From Hyphomonas polymorpha PS728 (GTDB lineage Bacteria > Pseudomonadota > Alphaproteobacteria > Caulobacterales > Hyphomonadaceae), in NCBI RefSeq assembly GCF_000685315.1, contig NZ_ARYM01000001.1, forward strand, positions 1-64,000: DNA of 64,000 nucleotides. Reading direction: 5' to 3'. Under the pieces are notes generated by a model. The model ran no database searches. It was given only the letters and a program-made list of their open reading frames with translations, and was not told the origin of the DNA. How positions within the stretch are numbered: the stretch's first letter is position 1; each line of letters begins with the position of its first letter. A program made the position numbers and the translations under genes. Of the stretch, positions 1 through 10,578 are shown piece after piece.

Positions 1-1
1 T

Positions 2-673
2 TCGGCTCTGGCCGCCGTTGAAGACCGCGACGCCGAAATCGGCCAGAACGCGATCCTCGAGCTGATGAAGGCTGTCGACGAGTACATCCCGACCCCGGAG
101 CGTCCGCTGGACAAGCCGTTCCTGATGCCGGTGGAAGACGTGTTCTCGATCTCGGGCCGCGGTACGGTTGTGACCGGCCGGGTTGAGCAGGGCATCGTGA
201 AGGTCGGTGAGGAAATCGAGATCGTCGGCATCCGCCCGACGGTGAAGACGACCTGCACGGGCGTCGAGATGTTCCGCAAGCTGCTCGACCAGGGCCAGGC
301 CGGCGACAACATCGGCGCGCTGCTGCGCGGTGTTGACCGTGAAGGCGTTGAGCGCGGCCAGGTTCTCTGCAAGCCGGGCTCGATCACGCCGCACACGCTG
401 TTCGAAGCTGAAGCCTACATCCTGACGAAGGAAGAGGGTGGCCGTCACACGCCGTTCTTCACCAACTACCGTCCGCAGTTCTACTTCCGCACCACCGACG
501 TGACGGGCATCGTCAAGCTGCCGGCTGACAAAGAGATGGTCCTGCCGGGCGACAACGTGAAAATGGACGTCGAGCTGATCAGCCCGATCGCCATGGACAA
601 AGGTCTGCGCTTCGCCATCCGCGAAGGCGGCCGCACCGTCGGCGCCGGCGTCGTGTCCGAAATCAAGAAATAA
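2..673 (+). CDS. tuf: Elongation factor Tu, C-terminal part (5' end outside window)
   Basis: The open frame runs in from the window edge, so only the last 223 residues are present. It begins in the helix that ends the GTPase domain ([20 protein letters not shown]), followed by the two beta-barrel domains: domain II with [17 protein letters not shown] and domain III ending [12 protein letters not shown]-Tu delivers aminoacyl-tRNA to the ribosome as a GTP complex in the cytoplasm. It lies just before the S10 operon but is separated from it by a terminator and a promoter, so it is probably transcribed apart. The G-domain motifs lie upstream of the window. Confidence 0.98.
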   Translation, partial: SALAAVEDRDAEIGQNAILELMKAVDEYIPTPERPLDKPFLMPVEDVFSISGRGTVVTGRVEQGIVKVGEEIEIVGIRPTVKTTCTGVEMFRKLLDQGQAGDNIGALLRGVDREGVERGQVLCKPGSITPHTLFEAEAYILTKEEGGRHTPFFTNYRPQFYFRTTDVTGIVKLPADKEMVLPGDNVKMDVELISPIAMDKGLRFAIREGGRTVGAGVVSEIKK

Positions 674-703
674 GCTTCTCGCTCCGGCAAGTCCGTAATC
701 GAG

Positions 704-731
704 AAGGCCGCCCCGCAAGGGCGGCCTTTTT
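704..731 (+). terminator. Intrinsic terminator after tuf
   Basis: An AAGGCCGCCCC / GGGCGGCCTT hairpin with a GCAA-type loop begins 30 bases after the tuf stop and runs into a T tract. It should end tuf transcription before the S10 operon promoter. Confidence 0.9.
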
Positions 732-838
732 GCTGCAGAATGCGCTTGAGGAGAGCATCTTTGCGGTCTTGAGCGCAGACAGGGCAGGGGATGCGTCAAT
801 CCGGGTCAGTTGGCCTGCAGATTCATCTAAACCAGCTG

Positions 839-867
839 TTGACGCACCCGATTCTCTGGCATAGAAG
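839..867 (+). promoter_or_regulatory. Candidate promoter of the S10 operon
   Basis: TTGACG at 839-844 and TAGAAG at 862-867 are separated by 17 bases, a good housekeeping-sigma arrangement. The predicted start near 874 leaves about 140 bases of leader before rpsJ. The rest of the 732-1011 gap shows no gene. Whether the leader is an autoregulatory site is not visible. Confidence 0.6.
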
Positions 868-1011
868 CCGCACTTCGCCGGGATGGCTGCGCTTCTTTAA
901 CAGCGAACGCTCCCTCGAAACTGACAATTAATCCACACCCCCACCCGGGCGCTCGATGCTGACGAGCCATCGCGCCTTGGGTTAAAGTGTTTTGCGCGGA
1001 CGGACCAAACG

Positions 1012-1332
1012 ATGGAACGACAAAATATCCGGATCAGGCTGAAGGCCTTTGATCACCGCGCGCTCGACATGTCGGCGAAGGAAATCGTGAACACGGCGAA
1101 GCGCACTGGCGCTGAAGTTCGTGGCCCGGTTCCGCTCCCGACCCGTATCGAGCGCTTCACGGTGAACCGGTCGCCCCACATCGACAAGAAGTCGCGTGAG
1201 CAGTTCGAAATCCGCACGCACACCCGTATTCTCGACATCGTCGATCCCACCCCCCAGACCGTGGACGCGCTGATGAAGCTCGACCTGTCTTCGGGTGTCG
1301 GCATCGAGATCAAGCTCGAGGGAGCCCGCTAA
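1012..1332 (+). CDS. rpsJ: 30S ribosomal protein S10
   Basis: 106 residues, the normal length. The sequence carries the S10 core [11 protein letters not shown] near the N-terminus, [20 protein letters not shown] in the middle, and [18 protein letters not shown] near the end. S10 sits in the head of the small subunit; in other bacteria it also joins NusB in antitermination complexes. It is the first gene of the S10 operon, and its stop codon overlaps the rplC start by one base (TAATG), which suggests translational coupling. Confidence 0.98.
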   Translation: MERQNIRIRLKAFDHRALDMSAKEIVNTAKRTGAEVRGPVPLPTRIERFTVNRSPHIDKKSREQFEIRTHTRILDIVDPTPQTVDALMKLDLSSGVGIEIKLEGAR

Positions 1333-2090
1333 TGACGCTTCCTGCTGCCCGTACCGGCGTTCTTGCCCGCAAAGTCGGCATGACACGCATCTTCGCTGAA
1401 GACGGCCGCCATGTGCCCGTCACCGTTCTGTCGCTCGATGGCTGCCAGGTTGTTGGCGTGCGCACCGAAGACGAGCGCGCCGTCACCACCAAGAAGGGCG
1501 GGGAAGTTACCCGCACCGACGGCTACAAGGCCGTGATCATGGGTGCCGGCGAGAAGAAGGCGAAGAACACCACCAAGGCTCAGCGCGGCCAGTTCGCCAA
1601 AGCCGGTGTTGCGCCCAAGGCGAAACTGAAAGAGTTCCGCGTCAGCGGCGATCTGCCGGAAGTTGGCTCGACCGTTCAGGCCGACCATTTCGCTGAAGGC
1701 CAGATGGTTGACGTTTCGGCTCTGACCATCGGTAAAGGTTTTGCCGGCGCCATGAAGCGCTGGAACTTCGGCGGTCTGCGCGCCACGCACGGCGTCTCGA
1801 TCTCGCACCGTTCGCATGGTTCGACTGGTATGCGCCAGGATCCGGGCCGCGTGTTCAAGAACAAGAAAATGGCCGGTCACCTTGGTGATGAGCGCGTCAC
1901 GACCCAGAACCTGGTTGTTGTGCGCACTGACGTCGAGCGCGGCCTTATCCTCGTCAAGGGTTCGGTTCCGGGCCATGATGGGACTTTCGTTGAAATCCGC
2001 GATGCTGTGAAGAAGGCCCTGCCGGCGAACGCGCCTGCTGCTGGTTCCTTCAAGGCTCCGGAAAAGCTCTCCGCCGGGGGTGAAGGCTAA
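1332..2090 (+). CDS. rplC: 50S ribosomal protein L3
   Basis: 252 residues, longer than the approximately 209 of Escherichia coli because of alphaproteobacterial-type extensions. Typical L3 segments are [17 protein letters not shown] at the N-terminus and the [20 protein letters not shown] loop, which reaches toward the peptidyl transferase centre. The C-terminal tail (about residues 225-252) is Ala/Lys/Pro rich. Start and stop overlap both neighbours by one base, so the gene is tightly coupled in the S10 operon. Confidence 0.97.
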   Translation: MTLPAARTGVLARKVGMTRIFAEDGRHVPVTVLSLDGCQVVGVRTEDERAVTTKKGGEVTRTDGYKAVIMGAGEKKAKNTTKAQRGQFAKAGVAPKAKLKEFRVSGDLPEVGSTVQADHFAEGQMVDVSALTIGKGFAGAMKRWNFGGLRATHGVSISHRSHGSTGMRQDPGRVFKNKKMAGHLGDERVTTQNLVVVRTDVERGLILVKGSVPGHDGTFVEIRDAVKKALPANAPAAGSFKAPEKLSAGGEG

Positions 2091-2734
2091 TGGAACTCGC
2101 AGTTAAAACCCTCGCTGGCGACGCCGCCGGCAAGATTGATCTCGACGACGCGATTTTCGGTATTGACGAAATCCGTGGCGACATCCTGCAGCGCACCGTG
2201 CGCTGGCAGCTCGCTCGCCGTCAGGCCGGTACGCACAAGGCAAAATCGCGTTCGGAAGTGAACCGCACGACGAAGAAGTCGATCAAGCAAAAAGGCTCGG
2301 GCGGCGCCCGTCACGGTTCGCGCAATGCGCCGATCTTCGTTGGCGGCGGCGCAGCTCACGGCCCGCGTGTTCGCAGCCATGCGCACGACCTGCCGAAAAA
2401 GATCCGCAAGATGGCTCTGGCGCACGCCCTGTCGTCCAAAGCGAAAGAAAGCTCGATCCTGGTTCTCGACAAGGCCGAGCTCGACTCGCCCAAGACCAAG
2501 GCGCTGCTGGAATCGTTCAAAGGTCTCGGCATCGAGAACGCTCTGATCATCTCGGGCGCGGAAGTGAATGAGAACTTCGCCCGCGCTGCGCGCAACATCC
2601 CGAACATCGACGTGCTGCCGGTTGCCGGCCTGAACGTCTATGACATCCTGCGCCGCCGCACGCTCGTCATCACCAAGGAAGCCGCCGAGGGTATCAAAGC
2701 CCGCTTCGATGGCGCCAAAGCGGAGGCTGAATAA
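2090..2734 (+). CDS. rplD: 50S ribosomal protein L4
   Basis: 214 residues, near the family norm. The extended loop that lines the exit tunnel is visible as [20 protein letters not shown], followed by the globular part with [11 protein letters not shown]. The C-terminus ends in the [17 protein letters not shown] region. In enterobacteria L4 also represses its own operon; no comparable leader structure could be established here. The start overlaps the rplC stop by one base. Confidence 0.97.
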   Translation: MELAVKTLAGDAAGKIDLDDAIFGIDEIRGDILQRTVRWQLARRQAGTHKAKSRSEVNRTTKKSIKQKGSGGARHGSRNAPIFVGGGAAHGPRVRSHAHDLPKKIRKMALAHALSSKAKESSILVLDKAELDSPKTKALLESFKGLGIENALIISGAEVNENFARAARNIPNIDVLPVAGLNVYDILRRRTLVITKEAAEGIKARFDGAKAEAE

Positions 2735-3033
2735 TGGCCGAAGTGAAACCCCACCATTATGACGTGATCCGCCGTCCGCTGATCACCGAAAAGTCGACGC
2801 TCGTTTCCGAGCAGAACAAGATCATCTTCGAAGTTGCTCCGGGCGCTGACAAGAAAGCGATCAAAGAGGCTGTCGAAGCCCTGTTCAAAGTGAGCGTCAC
2901 GAAGGTCAACACCCTGACCCAGAAGGGCAAGACGAAACGCTTTCGTGGCTTTGAAGGCCGCCGTTCCGACGTGAAGAAAGCCATCGTTACGCTCGCTGAA
3001 GGCCAGTCGGTCGACATTTCGACGGGCCTCTAA
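2734..3033 (+). CDS. rplW: 50S ribosomal protein L23
   Basis: 99 residues, typical length. L23 surrounds the exit-tunnel opening and is the docking site for trigger factor and SRP. Recognisable segments are [20 protein letters not shown] at the N-terminus and [20 protein letters not shown], the tunnel-facing loop. It overlaps the rplD stop by one base. Confidence 0.97.
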   Translation: MAEVKPHHYDVIRRPLITEKSTLVSEQNKIIFEVAPGADKKAIKEAVEALFKVSVTKVNTLTQKGKTKRFRGFEGRRSDVKKAIVTLAEGQSVDISTGL

Positions 3034-3051
3034 GGGAGAAGGACGAAGCTC

Positions 3052-3882
3052 ATGGCACTGAAGACATTCAATCCGACCTCTCCCGGCCGCCGCCAGCTCG
3101 TGCTGGTGGACCGCACGGGTCTGCACAAAGGCAAGCCGGTCAAGGCGCTCACCGAGGGCATCAGCTCCAAAGGTGGCCGCAACAACCAGGGCCGCGTGAC
3201 CGTCCGCCACCAGGGCGGCGGCGTGAAGCGCCTTTATCGCAAGATCGATTTCAAGCGTAACCGCTGGGACATCCCGGCTGTTGTCGAGCGTCTCGAATAC
3301 GATCCCAACCGCACGGCTTTCATCGCCCTCATCAAGTATGAGGACGGCGAGCTGGCCTACATCATCGCGCCGCAGCGCCTTGAAGTAGGGGACACCGTCA
3401 TCACCTCCGCCACGGCTGACATCAAGCCGGGCAACGTGCTGCCGCTGAAGTCCATCCCGGTTGGTACGATCATCCACAATATCGAGCTGAAGCCCCAGAA
3501 GGGCGCGCAGATGGTCCGTTCCGCCGGCACCTATGCTCAGCTGGTTGGCCGTGACGCTGGTTACGCTCAGATCAAGCTGGCCTCCGGCGAGCTCCGCATG
3601 GTGCTCGACAACTGCCTGGCCACGATCGGCGCTGTGTCGAACCCGGACAAGATGAACGAAGTCAGCTCCAAGGCTGGCCGTAACCGTCACCTGGGCAAGC
3701 GCCCGACCGTCCGCGGCGTCGTCATGAACCCGGTCGACCACCCGCACGGTGGTGGTGAAGGCAAATCTTCGGGCGGCCGTCACCCGGTCACGCCGTGGGG
3801 TAAGAAAACCCGCGGTCCGAAAACTCGCAACAACAAGGCAACGGATCGTCTCATCATCCGTCGCCGTAACGCTAAACGCTAA
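3052..3882 (+). CDS. rplB: 50S ribosomal protein L2
   Basis: 276 residues, the usual size. L2 supports subunit association and the peptidyl transferase centre. The family signature around the essential histidine, [17 protein letters not shown], is present near residues 225-241, and the C-terminus has the basic [20 protein letters not shown] tail. A Shine-Dalgarno AAGGGAGAAGG precedes the ATG by several bases. Confidence 0.98.
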   Translation: MALKTFNPTSPGRRQLVLVDRTGLHKGKPVKALTEGISSKGGRNNQGRVTVRHQGGGVKRLYRKIDFKRNRWDIPAVVERLEYDPNRTAFIALIKYEDGELAYIIAPQRLEVGDTVITSATADIKPGNVLPLKSIPVGTIIHNIELKPQKGAQMVRSAGTYAQLVGRDAGYAQIKLASGELRMVLDNCLATIGAVSNPDKMNEVSSKAGRNRHLGKRPTVRGVVMNPVDHPHGGGEGKSSGGRHPVTPWGKKTRGPKTRNNKATDRLIIRRRNAKR

Positions 3883-3900
3883 TCAGGGAGCCCGAGAGAC

Positions 3901-4179
3901 ATGTCCCGTTCTGTCTGGAAAGGCCCGTTCGTCGACGGCTACCTCCTGAAGAAGGCTGAAGACGCCCGCTCTTCGGAAAAACGCGCTGTGATCAAGACCT
4001 GGTCGCGCCGCTCGACGATCCTGCCGCAATTCGTCGGCCTGAACTTTCAGGTCCACAATGGCAACAAGTTCATCCCGGTCACGGTGACCGACGAGATGGT
4101 CGGCCACAAGTTCGGCGAGTTCGCGCCGACGCGGACCTATTACGGTCACGGCGCCGACAAGAAAGCGAAGAGGAAGTAG
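3901..4179 (+). CDS. rpsS: 30S ribosomal protein S19
   Basis: 92 residues, standard. S19 binds the small-subunit head next to S13. The sequence opens with [19 protein letters not shown] and contains the family core [20 protein letters not shown] followed by [20 protein letters not shown]. The gene follows rplB by 18 bases and is part of the S10 operon. Confidence 0.98.
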   Translation: MSRSVWKGPFVDGYLLKKAEDARSSEKRAVIKTWSRRSTILPQFVGLNFQVHNGNKFIPVTVTDEMVGHKFGEFAPTRTYYGHGADKKAKRK

Positions 4180-4181
4180 TC

Positions 4182-4570
4182 ATGGCAAAGGCCAAGAATC
4201 CTCCAAAGCAGGCAGCGAATGAATCGCGCGCCGTGCTGCGCATGTACCGCTCGAGCCCGCAGAAGCTGAACCTTCTGGCTCAGCAGATCCGTGGCATGCC
4301 GATCCAGCGCGCGCTCAACGAGATGAAGTTCTCGCCCAAGCGCCCTGCAAAGGATGTCTACAAGCTCCTTCAGTCCGCTGTCGCGAACGCCGAGAACAAT
4401 CACGGCCTCGACATCGACAGCCTGGTGGTTGCTGAAGCACATGTCGGCAAGAACCTGGTCATGAAGCGCATCCGCGCCCGCGCCCGCGGCCGTGCTGCCC
4501 GGATCATGAAGCCGTTCTCGCAACTCACGATCGTCCTGCGGGACAATAGCCAGACTGCGGAGGCCGCATA

Positions 4571-4571
<1 letters not shown>
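4182..4571 (+). CDS. rplV: 50S ribosomal protein L22
   Basis: 129 residues. L22 lines the exit tunnel with a long beta hairpin; the [20 protein letters not shown] stretch is that hairpin, a known site of macrolide-resistance mutations in other bacteria. The helical N-terminal half contains [20 protein letters not shown]. The stop codon overlaps the rpsC start by one base. Confidence 0.97.
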
Positions 4572-5308
<737 letters not shown>

Positions 5309-5311
5309 TTC

Positions 5312-5728
5312 ATGCTGCAACCGAAACGCACCAAGTTCCGCAAGGCCTTCAAGGGCCAGATCAGCGGACAGTCGAAAGGCGGCTTCACGCTGGCTTTCGG
5401 CCAGTTTGGCCTCAAGGCTCTCGAACCGGAGCGCGTTACCGCGCGCCAGATCGAAGCCACCCGCCGTGCCATCACGCGTGAGATGAAGCGTCAGGGCAAG
5501 GTCTGGATCCGCGTGTTCCCGGATGTTCCGGTTACCGCGAAGCCGATCGAGGTCCGCATGGGTAAGGGTAAGGGCGGCGTTGACCGCTGGGTCGCGCGCG
5601 TTGCGCCTGGCCGTATCCTGTTCGAAATCGACGGTGTCCCGGAAGAGGTCGCCCGCCAGGCTCTTGCCCTCGGCGCTGCGAAGCTCCCGATCAAGACCAA
5701 AGTCGTCAAGCGTATCGAGGGGATCTGA
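5312..5728 (+). CDS. rplP: 50S ribosomal protein L16
   Basis: 138 residues, standard. L16 organises the A-site side of the large subunit. It begins [17 protein letters not shown] and includes the family core [20 protein letters not shown] and [20 protein letters not shown]. It lies 3 bases after rpsC. Confidence 0.98.
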   Translation: MLQPKRTKFRKAFKGQISGQSKGGFTLAFGQFGLKALEPERVTARQIEATRRAITREMKRQGKVWIRVFPDVPVTAKPIEVRMGKGKGGVDRWVARVAPGRILFEIDGVPEEVARQALALGAAKLPIKTKVVKRIEGI

Positions 5729-5730
5729 TC

Positions 5731-5928
5731 ATGAAGGCCGCCGATGTAAGAGCCAAGAGCGTCGATCAGCTCAATGACGAGCTGGTGAAGCTCAAGAAAG
5801 AACAGTTCAATCTGCGCTTCCAGGCAGCCACGGGCCAGCTGGAGAAGACGGGCCGCGTTACCGAGGTTCGTCGCGACATCGCTCGGATCAAGACGGTCCT
5901 GCGCGAGAAAGCCCAGGCAGGCAAGTAA
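5731..5928 (+). CDS. rpmC: 50S ribosomal protein L29
   Basis: 65 residues, typical for this two-helix protein near the exit tunnel. Family features are the N-terminal [20 protein letters not shown] and the second helix [17 protein letters not shown]. It follows rplP after 2 bases. Confidence 0.96.
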   Translation: MKAADVRAKSVDQLNDELVKLKKEQFNLRFQAATGQLEKTGRVTEVRRDIARIKTVLREKAQAGK

Positions 5929-5938
5929 GGAGACTGAG

Positions 5939-6184
5939 ATGCCAAAACGTATTATGAAAGGCGTTGTTGTCTCCGCGAAGCAGGACAAGACCGCTATTGT
6001 CCGTGTCGAGCGTACCTTCACGCACCCCATGCTGAAGAAGATCGTCCGGAAAACGAACAAGTACCACGCCCATGACGAGAACAACGTCGCGGTCGAGGGC
6101 CAGACTGTTGCGATTCGCGAGTGCGCGCCGAAGTCCAAACTGAAGCGCTGGGAACTCGTTACCGATGAAGGGAGTGAGGCATGA
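5939..6184 (+). CDS. rpsQ: 30S ribosomal protein S17
   Basis: 81 residues, OB-fold primary 16S rRNA binder. The pattern [20 protein letters not shown], then [19 protein letters not shown], is characteristic. The TGA stop overlaps the rplN ATG as ATGA. A Shine-Dalgarno AAGGAGA lies before the start. Confidence 0.97.
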   Translation: MPKRIMKGVVVSAKQDKTAIVRVERTFTHPMLKKIVRKTNKYHAHDENNVAVEGQTVAIRECAPKSKLKRWELVTDEGSEA

Positions 6185-6549
6185 TCCAGATGCAAACCCA
6201 CCTGCGGGTCGCCGATAACTCTGGCGCACGCCGCGTGATGTGCATCAAGGTGCTCGGTGGCGCAGGCCGCCGTTACGCCTCGGTGGGCGACGTCATCGTC
6301 GTCTCGATCAAGGAAGCGATCCCGACGGGCCGCGTGAAGAAAGGGGACGTCCGCAAGGCCGTCGTCGTTCGCGTCGCCAAGGACATCAACCGTCCGGATG
6401 GCTCCACGATCCGCTTCGACAGCAACGCTGCCGTTCTGATCAATAACAATGGCGAGCCGATTGGCACGCGCGTCTTTGGCCCTGTTCCGCGCGAACTGCG
6501 CGGCAAGAACCAGGTCAAGATCGCTAACATGGCGCCGGAGGTCCTGTAG
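6181..6549 (+). CDS. rplN: 50S ribosomal protein L14
   Basis: 122 residues, exact family length. L14 lies at the subunit interface. It begins [20 protein letters not shown] and has the conserved [20 protein letters not shown] and [10 protein letters not shown] segments. It marks the start of the spc-type block, here continuous with the S10 operon through an ATGA overlap. Confidence 0.98.
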   Translation: MIQMQTHLRVADNSGARRVMCIKVLGGAGRRYASVGDVIVVSIKEAIPTGRVKKGDVRKAVVVRVAKDINRPDGSTIRFDSNAAVLINNNGEPIGTRVFGPVPRELRGKNQVKIANMAPEVL

Positions 6550-6551
6550 TC

Positions 6552-6869
6552 ATGGCTGCAAAGATCAAAAAAGGTGACACGGTCATCGTGATCGCCGGCA
6601 AGGACAAGGGCACTAAGGGCGAAGTCCTGAAGGTGATCCCGGACGAGAGCCGGGTGGTCGTGCGCGGCGTGAACCTGGTAAAACGTCACCAGAAGCCGAG
6701 CCAGATGGACCCCGGTGGTCTGAAGACCTTCGAGGCACCGGTGCACGTTTCCAACGTTGCCCTTGCAGATCCGCGTGATGGCAAGGCCGTTCGCGTTGGC
6801 TTCAAGATTGACCAGCATGGCCGCAAGACGCGCTTTGCGAAACGCTCAGGGGAATCGATCGATGTCTGA
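6552..6869 (+). CDS. rplX: 50S ribosomal protein L24
   Basis: 105 residues. This is the KOW-domain assembly initiator protein of the large subunit. The KOW motif is seen as [20 protein letters not shown] near the N-terminus, followed by [16 protein letters not shown]. Its last eight bases overlap the start of rplE. Confidence 0.97.
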   Translation: MAAKIKKGDTVIVIAGKDKGTKGEVLKVIPDESRVVVRGVNLVKRHQKPSQMDPGGLKTFEAPVHVSNVALADPRDGKAVRVGFKIDQHGRKTRFAKRSGESIDV

Positions 6870-7416
6870 GGCATATGAACCCCGCCTCAAGCGGAAATAC
6901 CGGGAAGAGATCCGGACGAAACTGCAAGAGCAGTTCAACTATTCGAACCCGATGAAGGTTCCGAAGCTCGACAAGGTCGTGATCAACATGGGTGTTGGCG
7001 AAGCCGTCAACGACTCCAAGAAGATCAAGGCGGCCCTGGCTGAGCTGGAGCGTATCGCTGGCCAGAAACCCGTTGCCACCAAGGCTCGCAAGTCGATCGC
7101 CGGCTTCAAGGTCCGTGAAGGCATGCTGATCGGCGCAAAGGTTACCCTGCGCCGCGACCAGATGTACGAATTCCTTGACCGTCTGACGACGATCGCTCTG
7201 CCGCGCGTGAAAGACTTCCGTGGTCTGAACGGCAAGAGCTTCGACGGCCGCGGCAACTACGCCATGGGTATCAAGGAGCACATCGTGTTCCCTGAGATCA
7301 ACTATGACGAGGTCGAAGAGGTGCGCGGCATGGATATCATCGTCTGCACCACTGCCGAAACGAACGAAGAAGCCAAAGCACTCCTCGCCGAGTGTGGCTT
7401 CCCGTTCCGGAACTAG
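6862..7416 (+). CDS. rplE: 50S ribosomal protein L5
   Basis: 184 residues from the ATG inside the rplX stop region; a longer in-frame extension upstream exists but runs through rplX and does not match L5. L5 binds 5S rRNA and contacts S13 and P-site tRNA. It has [40 protein letters not shown] and [19 protein letters not shown], all L5 signatures. Confidence 0.97.
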   Translation: MSEAYEPRLKRKYREEIRTKLQEQFNYSNPMKVPKLDKVVINMGVGEAVNDSKKIKAALAELERIAGQKPVATKARKSIAGFKVREGMLIGAKVTLRRDQMYEFLDRLTTIALPRVKDFRGLNGKSFDGRGNYAMGIKEHIVFPEINYDEVEEVRGMDIIVCTTAETNEEAKALLAECGFPFRN

Positions 7417-7435
7417 CGCCAGGAGATCTGCTGAT

Positions 7436-7741
7436 ATGGCAAAGAAGAGCGCAATCGAGAAGAACAACAAGCGGAAGGCTCTGGCCGCCCGCTACGCGGC
7501 CAAGCGCGCCCAGCTCAAGGCAGCTGCGATGGACGAAAATCTGTCGCTGGAGGAGCGCTTCAAGGCGCGTCTCAAGCTTGCCGAACTGCCGCGCAACTCG
7601 GCTCAGAACCGTGTTCGCAACCGTTGCGAAGTCACCGGCCGTCCGCGTGCATTCTATCGTAAACTCAAAATGTCGCGTATCGCGCTTCGTGAGCTTGGCT
7701 CGCGTGGCCAGGTCCCCGGCCTTGTAAAGTCCAGCTGGTAA
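7436..7741 (+). CDS. rpsN: 30S ribosomal protein S14 (zinc-free type)
   Basis: 101 residues from the ATG after AGGAGATCTGCTGAT. This is the longer C-minus form: the CxxC zinc pairs of the short S14 are absent. Recognisable are the N-terminal [20 protein letters not shown] and the C-terminal [20 protein letters not shown] then [11 protein letters not shown]. It lies between rplE and rpsH as in most proteobacteria. Confidence 0.97.
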   Translation: MAKKSAIEKNNKRKALAARYAAKRAQLKAAAMDENLSLEERFKARLKLAELPRNSAQNRVRNRCEVTGRPRAFYRKLKMSRIALRELGSRGQVPGLVKSSW

Positions 7742-7757
7742 GAGAGGAGGGAAGCAC

Positions 7758-8153
7758 ATGAACATTTCCGATCCCCTCGGCGATATGCTCACCCGGATCC
7801 GCAACGCGCAGATGCGCGGCATGTCCAAAGTGACGTCGCCGGCATCGAAGCTGCGTGCACGTGTTCTCGACGTCCTCACGGACGAGGGATACATCCGGGG
7901 TTACGCCGAGATCGAAAAGAGCGGTCACAAGACCCTCGAAATCGAACTCAAATATTATGAAGGCCAGCCGGTCATCTCCGAGATCAAACGTGTCTCGAAG
8001 CCTGGCCGCCGTGTCTATTCGTCCGTCTCGGACATTCCGCTGGTGCGTAACGGCCTCGGCATTTCCATCCTGTCGACTTCGCAGGGTGTGATGTCGGATA
8101 ATGCCGCGCGCGCCAAGAATGTCGGCGGCGAAGTGCTTTGCCGCGTATTCTAG
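7758..8153 (+). CDS. rpsH: 30S ribosomal protein S8
   Basis: 131 residues. S8 is a central-domain 16S rRNA binder and, in enterobacteria, the translational repressor of the spc operon. Typical segments are [19 protein letters not shown] at the start and [20 protein letters not shown] near the end. A strong AGAGGAGG precedes the ATG. Confidence 0.98.
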   Translation: MNISDPLGDMLTRIRNAQMRGMSKVTSPASKLRARVLDVLTDEGYIRGYAEIEKSGHKTLEIELKYYEGQPVISEIKRVSKPGRRVYSSVSDIPLVRNGLGISILSTSQGVMSDNAARAKNVGGEVLCRVF

Positions 8154-8165
8154 GAGGCAGGTTCC

Positions 8166-8777
8166 ATGTCCCGTATTGGTAAGCTTGCGATCCCGGTTCC
8201 GGCAGGTGCAACTGTCACCGTCGCCGGCCAGACGATCAAGGCCAAAGGTCCGAAAGGCGAGCTTGAGCTTGTCCTGCCGGAAGTCATCACGCCGAAGCTC
8301 GAAAACAACGAGCTTCTGGTTGCTCCGCGCGCTGACCTGATGAAGGCTGCGAACGACGCGATCGAAGCAGAGAAGGCGAAAGGCAAGCGTCCGCCGACGC
8401 TGGCTCAGTCTCTCACGCAGGACGCGCGTACCCAGTGGGGAACCGCTCGTGCCCGTGCCGCCAACCTGGTGGAAGGGGTCACGAAGGGGTACACCAAGAC
8501 GCTCGAACTCGTCGGCGTCGGTTACCGTGCCCAGATGCAGGGCACTGACCTGAAGCTGGCGCTCGGCTACTCGCACGATGTGATCTTCAAGGCGCCGCAG
8601 GGCATCAAGCTCGAAACGCCCAAGCCGACTGAGATCATCATCTCGGGCGCTGACAAACAAACCGTTGGTCAGGTTGCTGCCGAGATCAAGAAGTTCCGTC
8701 CGCCGGAGCCGTACAAAGGCAAGGGTATCCGCCTGCAGGGCGAATATGTCCGCCGCAAGGAAGGCAAGAAGAAGTAA
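8166..8777 (+). CDS. rplF: 50S ribosomal protein L6 with a roughly 26-residue insertion
   Basis: 203 residues, against about 177 for most bacterial L6 proteins. Both L6 domains are intact: N-terminal [20 protein letters not shown] and C-terminal [16 protein letters not shown] with [20 protein letters not shown]. The extra length lies at about residues 58-87 (bases 8337-8427), a charged, probably helical stretch between the PRAD turn and TQWGTARA, that is, within the first domain. L6 sits at the factor-binding site near the sarcin-ricin loop. Function of the insert is unknown. Confidence 0.97.
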   Translation: MSRIGKLAIPVPAGATVTVAGQTIKAKGPKGELELVLPEVITPKLENNELLVAPRADLMKAANDAIEAEKAKGKRPPTLAQSLTQDARTQWGTARARAANLVEGVTKGYTKTLELVGVGYRAQMQGTDLKLALGYSHDVIFKAPQGIKLETPKPTEIIISGADKQTVGQVAAEIKKFRPPEPYKGKGIRLQGEYVRRKEGKKK

Positions 8778-8781
8778 CGCC

Positions 8782-9144
8782 ATGAAGACGTCACGCGAAA
8801 AGATGCAGCGCCGCGCCCAGCGCGTCCGCACCAAGCTCCGCCGGGTCGCTGAAGGCCGTCCGCGCCTTTCGGTGTCGCGCAGCCACAAGAACATCTCGGT
8901 GCAGATCATCGACGACGAGAAGGGCATCACGCTCGCCTCGGCATCGACGCTCGAGAAGGAAGTTATCGGTAGCGCGAAAACCGGCGGCAACGTCGAAGCC
9001 GCCGCACTCGTGGGCAAGGCAATCGCCGAGCGCGCGAAGAAGGCTGGCGTCGAGGATGTTGTCTTCGACCGCGGTGGTTACATGTTCCACGGCCGGGTGA
9101 AAGCCCTGGCAGATGCTGCCCGCGAGGGCGGCCTGAAATTCTGA
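8782..9144 (+). CDS. rplR: 50S ribosomal protein L18
   Basis: 120 residues from ATG 8782, four bases after rplF. L18 binds 5S rRNA. Family landmarks are [32 protein letters not shown] and the C-terminal [20 protein letters not shown]. An in-frame extension upstream overlaps rplF and is not part of the family. Confidence 0.97.
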   Translation: MKTSREKMQRRAQRVRTKLRRVAEGRPRLSVSRSHKNISVQIIDDEKGITLASASTLEKEVIGSAKTGGNVEAAALVGKAIAERAKKAGVEDVVFDRGGYMFHGRVKALADAAREGGLKF

Positions 9145-9157
9145 AGGAGTCTGCCTG

Positions 9158-9760
9158 ATGGCTGAGGAAAGAGGTGAGAAAAGGGGCCGCCGCCGCGACC
9201 GCGAGCAACCGCGCGATCGTGAGGAGGAAGGCTCTGAACTCGTCGACAAGCTGGTTGGCATCAACCGCGTTGCGAAGACGGTGAAAGGCGGCAAGAACTT
9301 CGGTTTCGCTGCGCTCGTCGTTGTGGGCGACCAGAAGGGCCGTGCCGGCTTCGGCAAGGGCAAGGCCCGTGAGGTTCCTGAAGCCATCCGCAAGGCGACT
9401 GAAGAAGCCAAGCGCAACATGGTTCGCATTCCGCTTCGCGAAGGCCGCACGCTGCACCATGACGGCAATGGCCGTCACGGCGCCGGCAAGGTCGTGCTTC
9501 GCGCAGCCCCTCCGGGTACCGGCGTGATCGCCGGCGGTCCGATGCGTGCCGTGATGGAAGTCCTCGGCGTCCAGGACGTCGTCGGCAAGTCGCTCGGCTC
9601 GTCCAACCCATACAACATGGTGCGTGCCACCTTTGATGCCCTGAAAGGTCAGGCCAACCCGCGTACGGTTGCCTCCAAGCGCGGCCTCAAAGTCCAGGAT
9701 ATCGTTGGCCGCCGTACCGATGGCGCCTCCGAAGCCGGCATGGCCGATTCGGTGAACTGA
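9158..9760 (+). CDS. rpsE: 30S ribosomal protein S5
   Basis: 200 residues. S5 takes part in decoding fidelity and mRNA unwinding at the entry channel. The N-terminus (about 1-28) is a charged, disordered Arg/Glu-rich extension. The S5 core follows with [20 protein letters not shown] and [19 protein letters not shown], then [15 protein letters not shown] near the end. Confidence 0.98.
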   Translation: MAEERGEKRGRRRDREQPRDREEEGSELVDKLVGINRVAKTVKGGKNFGFAALVVVGDQKGRAGFGKGKAREVPEAIRKATEEAKRNMVRIPLREGRTLHHDGNGRHGAGKVVLRAAPPGTGVIAGGPMRAVMEVLGVQDVVGKSLGSSNPYNMVRATFDALKGQANPRTVASKRGLKVQDIVGRRTDGASEAGMADSVN

Positions 9761-9772
9761 TAGGAGACCTCT

Positions 9773-9958
9773 ATGTCCCAGAAGAAAGTCACCGTCCGTC
9801 AGATCGGCAGCCCGATCGCGCGCAAGCCGAACCAGCGTCAGACGCTGATCGGCCTCGGCCTCAACAAGGTCGGTCGCACGCGTGAGCTGGTCGACACGCC
9901 GGAAGTCCGCGGCATGATCCGCACGGTCTCGCATCTCGTGGAAGTGGTCGGCGAATAA
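9773..9958 (+). CDS. rpmD: 50S ribosomal protein L30
   Basis: 61 residues, the normal bacterial size. The family pattern [20 protein letters not shown] then [20 protein letters not shown] is complete. It lies between rpsE and rplO as usual, after an AGGAGA site. Confidence 0.97.
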   Translation: MSQKKVTVRQIGSPIARKPNQRQTLIGLGLNKVGRTRELVDTPEVRGMIRTVSHLVEVVGE

Positions 9959-10009
9959 GGCTCCTGCAGCCTGCCGGCCGTTTCCTTCGCTTATTCGAAA
10001 GTTACTGCC

Positions 10010-10489
10010 ATGAAACTCAATGAACTTTCTCCCGCCGATGGCTCCACCAAGAAGCGCATGCGCGTTGGTCGCGGCGTTGGCTCGGGCAAGGGCAAGACGG
10101 CTGGTCGCGGTGTGAAAGGCCAGAAGGCTCGTTCGGGCGTTGCTGTGAACGGCTTCGAAGGCGGTCAGATGCCGATCTACATGCGTCTGCCCAAGCGCGG
10201 CTTCAAAGCGCCGGGCGCCAAGACCATGTCCTGGGTCAACCTGGGCCGCATCGCCAAGGCTGTCGACGCTGGCACGCTGGACGCTTCCAACGTCACCGAA
10301 GAAACCCTCGTGGCTTCCGGTGTGGTCCGCAACGCCCGCGACGGCATCCGTCTGCTGGCCAAGGGCGACGCGCCCAAGAAGCTGAACATCACGGTTACCG
10401 GAGCCTCGAAGGCTGCCGTGGAAGCCGTTGAAAAGGCTGGCGGATCGGTCACCCTGACCGGCACAGCGAAAGACGCTGCTGAGGAATAA
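10010..10489 (+). CDS. rplO: 50S ribosomal protein L15
   Basis: 159 residues. The Gly/Lys-rich N-terminal extension that penetrates the 23S rRNA is seen as [20 protein letters not shown] followed by [18 protein letters not shown]. The C-terminal domain has [20 protein letters not shown]. The gene is followed by a hairpin before secY. Confidence 0.97.
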   Translation: MKLNELSPADGSTKKRMRVGRGVGSGKGKTAGRGVKGQKARSGVAVNGFEGGQMPIYMRLPKRGFKAPGAKTMSWVNLGRIAKAVDAGTLDASNVTEETLVASGVVRNARDGIRLLAKGDAPKKLNITVTGASKAAVEAVEKAGGSVTLTGTAKDAAEE

Positions 10490-10492
10490 TCT

Positions 10493-10558
10493 GGGGTTCT
10501 TGCTTAACCCCTCTTCACAAATCCCGTGTCGCCGCCGATCTTGGCGGCGAACGCTTTT
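10493..10558 (+). terminator. Hairpins between rplO and secY, possible attenuator
   Basis: Two hairpins lie here: GGGGTT / AACCCC (about 10493-10511) and CGCCGCC / GGCGGCG (10530-10549), the second followed by AACGCTTTTC. They could partly terminate transcription before secY, lowering its expression relative to ribosomal genes. The T run is short, so read-through is likely. Confidence 0.45.
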
Positions 10559-10578
10559 CAGGGAGGCTCGTGCAGCCG

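Noticed and set aside
732-1011. A small gene between tuf and rpsJ
   Set aside because: Only short frames without ribosome binding sites exist; promoter and leader explain the space.
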